Source: Vicugna pacos
Lineage: Eukaryota > Chordata > Mammalia > Artiodactyla > Camelidae
Length of the DNA stretch: 64,000 bases
NCBI RefSeq assembly: GCF_048564905.1
Contig: NC_132998.1
Location: 57,112,484-57,176,483 of the forward strand
Direction of reading: 5' to 3'
Below the pieces are notes generated by a model that made no database searches, had not been told where the DNA came from, and saw nothing but the letters and a program-made list of their open reading frames with translations. Positions 57,885 to 64,000 of the stretch are shown piece by piece. A program made the translations under genes and the position numbers. Within the stretch, counting starts at the first letter, position 1. Each line of letters begins with the position of its first letter.

Positions 57885-58040
57885 CAGGCTTGGAGTCAGA
57901 TGTTGGACACGTCACTTCACCTCTCTGCACATCAGTGTCCTCTCCTGTAAACTCCACTGGAATTGCAAAGCCCCTGAGAAGACGGCCTGGGCTGTCTTGC
58001 ACCCTCATGTACCCATGGTACCTGGCTCATCATGGGCACT
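57885..58040 (+). repeat. MIR fragment
   Basis: Sense MIR: AGCACAGGCTTGGAGTCAGA, GTCACTTCACCTCTCTGCAC, GTCCTCTCCTGTAAACTCCA. Confidence 0.7.
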
Positions 58041-58575
58041 GGATCTAGGGCGAGGGACTGGATGGAAGGAAACCAGAGAGGAGGCGGGGCCTGATCAGAA
58101 GGCAGGAATTTGTGCCTCCTGACTGGGAAGGCAGGAGGGAGCCATGGACGGAGTTTGAGCAGAAGAAAGGCAGGCACCAAGCTGTGCTTCAGAAAAATGG
58201 CAGCTGGGTGGAGAAGGGCTTGTCAGGAAGGTTTGGCTCAAGGGCAGGACACTTTTCAGCTGCAGAGGCGAGGGATGGGAGGGCGGGAAATAGAGTGGGG
58301 AAGAGGGTGGTGACTGGGGGCTCCCTCACCCCACAGGAGCCCTGGGAGAATTAAGTGTAAACAGAGGCTATATGTTTGGCTTGGGATTTTGAAGATATAA
58401 GACATCTGGGAACGGGATCTGCCAGGGGAAGGTCCCTCAGTAGTGGCTCAAGGCAGACAGGTTTGGGATTCACACCCAGGGTTGGGAGCTCTTGTGTGGG
58501 AGGGTGGAGGGTGGTGGACCCCTTTCCTCCACCCTCTGACTCTCCCTCCCCCGTCATGCCCCTGCCACCCCACAG

Positions 58576-58640
58576 AAACTCAAGGACGAGATTGCAGACG
58601 TGTTTGCCCAAATTGACTGCTTCGAGACGGCAGAGGAGAG
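58576..58640 (+). CDS. CYTH4: CYTH4 coding exon 3 (residues 35-56)
   Basis: After CACCCCACAG it encodes KLKDEIADVFAQIDCFETAE and E, ending AG before GTGAGG. Second half of the coiled coil and the linker to the Sec7 domain. Confidence 0.95.
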
Positions 58641-59114
58641 GTGAGGGGCCTGGCAGGGGAGCCTGGGAGCTGCCACAGTGGTTTCACAAGGTTGCCACAC
58701 GCCATGAGTGACTGTGAATGAGCAGAGGCCACTCCAGGGCTGGGGCCCTGGTGAAATCAGAGATCCAGTCCCCAAAGGTGAGGCAGGGGAGTGAGAGAGG
58801 AATAGGATGACCCTGACACTCCATCCCGTGGTCTGGTCTGGTCTGGTCCTTACTTCCAGACAGCCCCTCTCTTCAGCAACAACCCCATCCTCCCACTGCC
58901 TCCACCCAGAGACTCTGACCCCACTCCTGACCAACAGCTGGCCAGGAGCATCCTGGGAGGGGCCAGGGAGAAGGAAAGCTCAGCCCCAAGGACAAGGACG
59001 AGGAAGCCAAGGGCCATACAGAGACAGGAGCCTGGCCCGTGGCAAGGCTGAGGTTGGTCCACCTTCCCCTACCCGTAGGGTATCATCCACCCTGCCTCTT
59101 CTATGGGAAGACTC

Positions 59115-59195
59115 AACCAACTCTGTGACCTGGATTTGGTCCACTTGCCTCTCTGGGCCTCAGTCTCCCTCTTTGTGCAATGAGAAGGTTCATCC
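59115..59195 (+). repeat. MIR fragment
   Basis: Sense MIR: AACTCTGTGACCTGGATTTG, CTCTGGGCCTCAGTCTCCCT. Confidence 0.65.
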
Positions 59196-59409
59196 CCGAA
59201 TAATCCCTAGGGCCCCAGGGCACTGTCTCCTACATATGGTGTCCCAGGAGATCCCCACCCTGCCCCTGCCACCCCTCAATTCTCTGATGCTTCTGGTTGC
59301 CACCTCTCTAGCCCGCACACCAAAGCACACGCACACACACTCACACACGTACATACATGGCCCACATGACTCCAGATCCCCTACTCCAGCCCCAGTGATG
59401 ACAACAACA

Positions 59410-59775
59410 TAACGTTTACAGAGCAACTGCCATCAGCTTTTTTCAACGCTTTAACCTCTCAACAATGCTGGGGTGCAGGTGATGGAGTCCCTCTCATTTT
59501 ATTTATTTATTTTAATTAATTAATTTTATTTTGGGGGGAGGGGGAGGGAGGTAATTAGGTTTATTTATATTTGGAGGAGGTACTGGGGATTGAACCCAGG
59601 ACCTCGAGCATGCTAAGCATGCGCTCTATCGCTACCACTTGAGCTATACCCTCCCCCTGAGTCACTTCCATCTTACAGATGAGGAAACTGAGTCCCAGAG
59701 AGGTGAAGCAACTCGCCCTGAGTGTCTCAGCCAGCAAGCGCTGGAGTGGGATTTGCGCCAGGAGTCTGGCTGCAG
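59410..59775 (-). repeat. MIR split by a Vic-1 SINE
   Basis: Left part GTTTACAGAGCAACTGCCAT and CAACGCTTTAACCTCTC, then after the SINE CATCTTACAGATGAGGAAAC and TGAGTCCCAGAGAGGTGAAG. Both halves fit one antisense MIR. Confidence 0.75.
59502..59658 (-). mobile_element. Vic-1 type tRNA-Ala SINE (camelid)
   Basis: The minus strand starts GGGGGAGGGTATAGCTCAAG (A box), has GGTCCTGGGTTCAATCCCCA (B box) and CAGTACCTCC, then AAATAAACCTAATTACCTCC and an A/T-rich tail. The head matches tRNA-Ala. Flanks at 59485-59501 and 59659-59675 agree at 13 of 17 positions, a decayed target duplication. A few extra bases lie in the tRNA part. Confidence 0.9.
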
Positions 59776-60094
59776 AGCCTGTGCCCTCATCCCCAGCCTC
59801 CCCAGTATCTTGCTCCCACTCCAAGCACAGGGCCCCTCAAAATCCTCCCCCCAGAGCAACTCTGGGTCCTGAGGCCACAGCTCAGGAACTGGTTAAAGTG
59901 CTGGTGCTGGGCCCATTGGAAGTCTGGTTTCATAGCTCAGGGAGGGGCCCAGACCCTGCCTTTCTCACCTTCTCCCAGGTGATTCCGGCGCAGGCCCTTA
60001 GGGAATATTGGCTCTAGCTGAGGAGAGCATCCCCGGGATTGGCGGGGTGCCCTGGGGCCCTGGGCTGCCCAAGCTGACGTCTTCCTGTCTACAG

Positions 60095-60161
60095 CCGGAT
60101 GGCCCAGAAGGAGAAGGAACTGTGCATCGGGCGCAAGAAGTTCAACATGGACCCGGTGAAG
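60095..60161 (+). CDS. CYTH4: CYTH4 coding exon 4 (residues 56-78)
   Basis: The acceptor TGTCTACAG gives SRMAQKEKELCIGRKKFNMD and PVK. The KKFNMDP stretch marks the start of the Sec7 domain in cytohesins. 67 nt, donor GTGGGC. Confidence 0.96.
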
Positions 60162-60244
60162 GTGGGCAGTGCCGGGGCTCGCGTCAGGGGGTCGGGGGAG
60201 CTGTGGGCTGGGCACCTCCACAATGCCCTCTTCTTCCCCTCAAC

Positions 60245-60320
60245 TGACACAACTACCCACTCTGCAGATGGGGAAACGGAGGCCCAGCTGGGCTCAGCAT
60301 CTTGTCCATGGCTGGGGCCC
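60245..60320 (-). repeat. MIR fragment
   Basis: CACTCTGCAGATGGGGAAAC, GGAGGCCCAGCTGGGCTC, antisense MIR core. Confidence 0.6.
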
Positions 60321-61384
60321 TGCTAACCCCTCAGCATAGCAGCCCCGGGGCCTGAGGTGGGAGCCAGGTGGATGGGGTGGGGTCTGTGATGTCTGCAGAC
60401 TTGAGGTCCCTTGGCTCTGGGCCTCTGTCTCCCCGTCTGTGAGTAGGACTTTGCACAGTGGGGCCCTTAGACTCTGGGGCTCAGTCTTCACAAGTGTCTT
60501 CCAGCCTCTCGGCTAGAGGGAGCCAGCCCTGGGACGCTGGCACAGAGAGCCGAGCACGGGGAGCTCAGGGCTGAGCTGTGCTCTAACCCCCATCCTCCGC
60601 CCCGCCCCCTACTGGCCTCAGAGCAACCCCCCTCGCCCAGCTAGGTGGCAGCTGGGCTCCTTTCCGGGAGAAACAGAGACAGGAAGAAGCCACAAGCTGA
60701 CACACGGAGGTGGGGTCAGGGCAGCCAAGGGGTCCCTGGAAATTTACTGCTCTGGTTTAGAAGGCTGCCTCTCTTCCCCATCACAGGCCAGCAACTTCAC
60801 ACACCCCTCCACCTCCCACAGCCACAGAAACCGGACCCATGCCCCCATCCACGTGGAACACACCCACATACACACTAACGCACGCCCCTGCCTGGGAGGG
60901 GCCTTTGAGGAGTCCCCAGGGCCATCTGCTGTCACTCAGAGCCCTCCACAGCCTGTCCCCATCTTCCAGCAGCCTCTTCTCCAAAAGGAACAGGGACACA
61001 AAGGAATCATCACAGAAAACCAGAGACCAGCCCCTCAAACTCCTAAAATTAGAATGACAGACTTGGAGTGCCCGGGTTGTGGGGAGCGATGGCTGTGATA
61101 TTGTCAAATCAGAAAAGCAGGTTTCGAGCAGGAAATCGGGCGAGGCACACTCCCATCTTCACACACAAAGCGGAGGACAGGACCCGCCGGGAAAGTGTCT
61201 CCCTCTGAGTGGTGGGACCGGGCAATCTCCTCTCCTTTTGATTAAGCTGGCTTTTTGCTAATTTTTATACAATGGACATAGATTACTTGTAAGAAAAAAA
61301 AAGATGAAATACTATTTTTAAATAACATGAATTTTAAGGGGACAAAAGGAATGGCTGAATCATTCCATCTTAAAATTATCAATT

Positions 61385-61650
61385 CGTAGAATCATTGAAG
61401 CATAAAATCAAAATGTGCCAGACTGAAGGGGACCCTGGGGAGCCCCTGGCATGAACCTGCTTCATCGCAGGAACCCTGTCTCTCTTTGCACGCCTCCGCT
61501 GATGGGGAACTCACCACCTTACAAAGGGAACGTCCCAGAACAAGCTATGCCAATGCCAGAATACCAGGCCCCAGGGCGCTGGCCACAGGGACTCCCTTCC
61601 ATCCTCCTCCCAGGCCAGCTGTTGGGTGGGGCTGCTCACAGCCTCTGTGT
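61385..61650 (-). repeat. L3/CR1-like LINE fragment
   Basis: AGAATCATTGAAGCATAAAA, then CTGATGGGGAACTCACCACC resembles antisense CR1/L3 sequence, the same segment as at 22.83-23.17 kb. It reaches CYTH4 exon 5's acceptor region. Confidence 0.4.
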
Positions 61651-61661
61651 ACTACCTCCAG

Positions 61662-61780
61662 GGCATCCAGTATCTCATTGAGCACAAGCTGCTGACCCAT
61701 GACGTCCAAGACATCGCCCAGTTCTTGTACAAGGGTGAAGGCCTCAACAAGACGGCCATCGGTACCTACTTGGGGGAGAG
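61662..61780 (+). CDS. CYTH4: CYTH4 coding exon 5 (residues 79-118)
   Basis: Encodes [20 protein letters not shown] and then [19 protein letters not shown], the first helices of the Sec7 domain. The acceptor is CTACCTCCAG and the donor GTAAGG. 119 nt, ends on two bases of an Arg codon. Confidence 0.97.
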
Positions 61781-61949
61781 GTAAGGAGGACAGGGCCTTA
61801 GGGAGGCAGGGAATGAGGGTGTGCAGGTGTGCACAGATAGGTGTAGGTAACTATGGGAATGCATCCTATTAGACAAGTCATAACTTCTGGGGCTTCAGCG
61901 GGCCAGCTGATCACTTCCCTCCAGATTCTGAGCCAAAGCCTGCCTGCCT

Positions 61950-62480
61950 TCATTCTTTCCTTCATTTAGAAAACAAGTAGATATTTTTAGGATCTATTGT
62001 GCACCAGGCAGTGTTCTAAGCCCTGGATCTACACCAGTGAACAAAGCTGACTGCCCTCGGGGAGGTACGTTCTAGTGGGGAAGACAGATCCCAAAATATG
62101 TTAAGTAAGTTAGAATACTAGAAGTGCTTTGGAATACCAATAAAGCAGGGAAGGGGGAGGAGAAGCTCTGGGAACCAGGCGTCGAAAGCTGTGACTTTCA
62201 ATAGTGTGGACATGAAGGCTCTCACAAAGAAGGTGACCTTTGAGTGAAACTTAAAGGAGGTGAGCAGTGTAGACATCTGAGGGAAGAGCATTCCTGGCAG
62301 AAGGAAGGGCATGTGCAAAGGCCCTGAGGCAGAAGCCTGCTCAAGAAATAGCGGGGCTAGTGAGACTGGAAGACAGCAAGGGAGGAAGGAAGTAGTAGGC
62401 AACAAGGTGGCACCCGAGAGAGGGTTTTGGGCAGAGGAGTCGTCTGAGGGGACCCCTCTGGGTGCTGAGTTGGGGATAGG
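61950..62480 (-). repeat. L2 3' region, well preserved
   Basis: Antisense L2: CTATTGTGCACCAGGCAGTG, TTCTAAGCCCTGGATCTACA, CGTTCTAGTGGGGAAGACAG, GGAAGAGCATTCCTGGCAGA, GGGCATGTGCAAAGGCCCTG. Confidence 0.9.
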
Positions 62481-62644
62481 CTGTAGGGGACAAGCATGGA
62501 GCTGGGCTAGGGAGCCAGCAACCCTTCTTCCAGGCTCCCCAGAGGACACACTCCTCCTAAGCAAGCAGGGGATGCAGGTGGCAAGATGGGCAGTGCTTTC
62601 CAATTTAAGATCTGGGAAGAGGCAGGAAATGGGAGTAGGCATGG

Positions 62645-62770
62645 TTCTCTCCATGTTACAGATGAGGACACTGGGGCTGGGGGAGGTCAGGTGGCTTGAG
62701 TAGGGTCACACAGGCAGGAAGTAAAAGAGGAAGGCTTTGACTCGGGGCAAGCCACTCCGAAGCCAGAGCT
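62645..62770 (-). repeat. MIR
   Basis: Antisense MIR: CATGTTACAGATGAGGACAC, AGTAGGGTCACACAGGCAGG. Confidence 0.7.
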
Positions 62771-63003
62771 CCCCTCCTGGGTGAGAACAGTGCTGGTGTG
62801 CCGTGGTCGGCGGGGCCAGCTGTGTGTAGGACATGGGTGTTCACGTGAAAGTCAGGGGGACGGTGATGTGGGCTCAGACAGATGTGAGCGACCAGTTGGC
62901 GGCTGGATATGGAAGGAGGATGTCTCTCCCCTCCTTTGCTCCCACCTCAACCCCCTCCAGGAGGTGAGTGCCAACAAATCCTTCCCTTCTGCCTCCTCTC
63001 CAG

Positions 63004-63084
63004 GGACCCTATCAACCTGCAGGTCCTCCAGGCCTTCGTGGACTGCCACGAGTTCGCCAACCTCAACCTCGTCCAGGCCCTCAG
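63004..63084 (+). CDS. CYTH4: CYTH4 coding exon 6 (residues 118-145)
   Basis: Encodes DPINLQVLQAFVDCHEFANL and NLVQAL, ending AG before GTGAGT. The next exon, outside the window, should carry QFLWSFRLPGEAQ with the catalytic glutamate. Confidence 0.97.
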
Positions 63085-63499
63085 GTGAGTGGTCCAGGGG
63101 ACAGCGGCCTGACCCCTGAGGGTGGCATGGCTGGGGGACTGGGAGCACCACCATCCCCATGGCTATCAGCACAAACAAAGCATCAGGAACAAAAATTAAT
63201 TAATGACAGTATCCCCCCCCCCACATAGAGCCGAGGTGAGGTGAGGTACCAGGTGGGGACCGCCTGGACCAGCGCCTGGCTGGTTACTAGTATTCATACT
63301 ACTAGTATCATTATATTGCCCCATTATTAGAATAATATTTAATCATTGTAATTGTTATTACTATTATTACTGCCATCCCCACTGCTTTTTGGATTAGTGC
63401 TTGTTTTATTTATTTTATTAATACAGCTTAGTGTGTGCTGCATTTATTATTACTTTTCATTTTCTAATTAGGATATTACCGTTGCTACTCATTTTTACA

Positions 63500-63745
63500 G
63501 CCATGGGAGGCATCACAGTATATGGGTTAGGAGCACAGACTCTGGAGCCAGGCTGCCCGTTTCTCCTAGCTCTGCTGCTCATCCCTTGGGAAAGTCATAA
63601 AAAAAAAAAAAAAACTCCCTGTGCCTCAGTTTCTTCATCTGTAAAATGGGGATAGTAACAGTACCAACCTGATAGGGTTGTAAAGATGAAATGAGAAAGT
63701 GCTTAGAACTGGTCCCTAGTGAGTGCTTAGTAAGTCTTGCTGCTG
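63500..63745 (+). repeat. MIR, nearly full length, with an A16 run
   Basis: Sense MIR: GGGTTAGGAGCACAGACTCT, GGAGCCAGGCTGCCCG, GTGCCTCAGTTTCTTCATCT, GTAAAATGGGGATAGTAACA, GTGCTTAGAACTGGTCCC. A run of 16 A (63600-63615) interrupts its middle. Confidence 0.9.
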
Positions 63746-63919
63746 CGGATGATGCCTGGAAAATCAGTTCCCGAGTGGGGGCATTTGATCTGGGCTGTGA
63801 CGAATGAATAGGAGTTTGCAAGGCAGAGAAGGAAGAAGCCACCACCATCCAGGCAATGTGGCCTTCCCTCCAACTCCCATGCTCTTTAAAATAGAGGGGT
63901 AGGTGATTGGGAGTCTCCA

Positions 63920-64000
63920 ACATTCATTCATTCATTTATTCATTTGTTCATTCTTTCACTCATTCAACAAGCCTTTACTGAGCAGCTAGTCACCGGGTAC
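63920..64000 (-). repeat. L2 3' end, cut by window edge
   Basis: CATTCATTCATTCATTTATT, CATTCAACAAGCCTTTACTG, AGCAGCTAGTCACCGGGTAC, the reverse of an L2 tail. Confidence 0.7.

Larger units (their letters stand above)
47820..64000 (+). other. CYTH4: CYTH4 gene, 5' part
   Basis: CYTH4 is cytohesin-4, an ARF guanine-nucleotide exchange factor of blood cells; a C-terminal PH domain recruits it to phosphoinositide membranes. Six coding exons here (19, 83, 65, 67, 119 and 81 nt) join in phase to 144 codons plus two bases. The peptide has an N-terminal coiled coil (about residues 8-55, ELQQIKWHRKQLLEDIQKLK) and the first third of the Sec7 domain ([11 protein letters not shown] to LNLVQALR). The Sec7 glutamate finger and the PH domain, expected in later exons, lie beyond the window. 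Cytohesin-4 rather than 1-3 is supported by IKWHRKQ and FAQIDCFE and by RAC2 as neighbour. No breaks seen. Confidence 0.95.

Noticed and set aside
58807-59412. 201-codon open frame in CYTH4 intron 3
   Set aside because: GC-rich intron sequence with a MIR part and a CA tract; no splice logic or family match.
59580-59658. tRNA-Ala-like sequence on the minus strand
   Set aside because: It has A and B boxes, but extra bases, SINE body, tail and target duplication show a Vic-1 SINE, not a working tRNA gene.
62118-62654. 178-codon minus-strand frame
   Set aside because: Lies over an L2 3' region; the reading frame is chance.

Overview
This is mammalian nuclear DNA: spliced genes with GT/AG introns in a background of MIR, L2 and L1 repeats. 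A single tRNA-Ala-headed SINE of the camelid Vic-1 type lies at about 59.50-59.66 kb, and there are several 5'-truncated L1 tails of the type seen in even-toed ungulates. No primate Alu, ruminant Bov-tA or pig PRE-1 elements were seen. Together these point to a camelid (camel, llama or alpaca). The host assignment is inference from repeats; the gene identities are read directly from exons.

Two protein genes can be supported. RAC2, a blood-cell Rho-family GTPase, lies on the minus strand from about 19.0 kb down to 3.77 kb. All six coding exons (192 codons, open, every junction in phase) and a separate 3'-UTR exon with an AATAAA signal are visible. CYTH4 (cytohesin-4, an ARF guanine-nucleotide exchange factor) lies on the plus strand from about 47.8 kb to beyond the right edge. 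Its first six coding exons (434 nt, 144 codons plus two bases) are present. They cover the N-terminal coiled coil and the start of the Sec7 domain, and the window ends before the catalytic glutamate exon. The order RAC2 (-) then CYTH4 (+) matches my recollection of human 22q12-q13.

Layout: 1-3.77 kb is the 3' flank of RAC2; 3.77-19.0 kb is RAC2, with MIR/L2-rich introns; 19.1-47.8 kb is intergenic and repeat-dominated. That gap holds old antisense L1 at 22-29 kb and 33-34 kb, younger L1 tails at 28.8-30.3, 35.3 and 45.7 kb, LTR fossils, a TGGA satellite at 43.7 kb and a CTCF-like motif at 31.74 kb. From 47.8 to 64 kb is the 5' part of CYTH4; its first intron (8.5 kb) holds an ERVL fossil.

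The two genes are divergently transcribed and both act in leukocyte small-GTPase signalling, RAC2 in actin and NADPH oxidase control and CYTH4 in ARF activation. Both have ETS/PU.1-like GGAA motifs near the proposed starts. I found no undescribed multi-gene system. The best leads are an in-phase 51-nt candidate exon in CYTH4 intron 1, the CTCF-like site between the genes, a site hit twice by L1, and a short unidentified insertion with a 14-bp target duplication.
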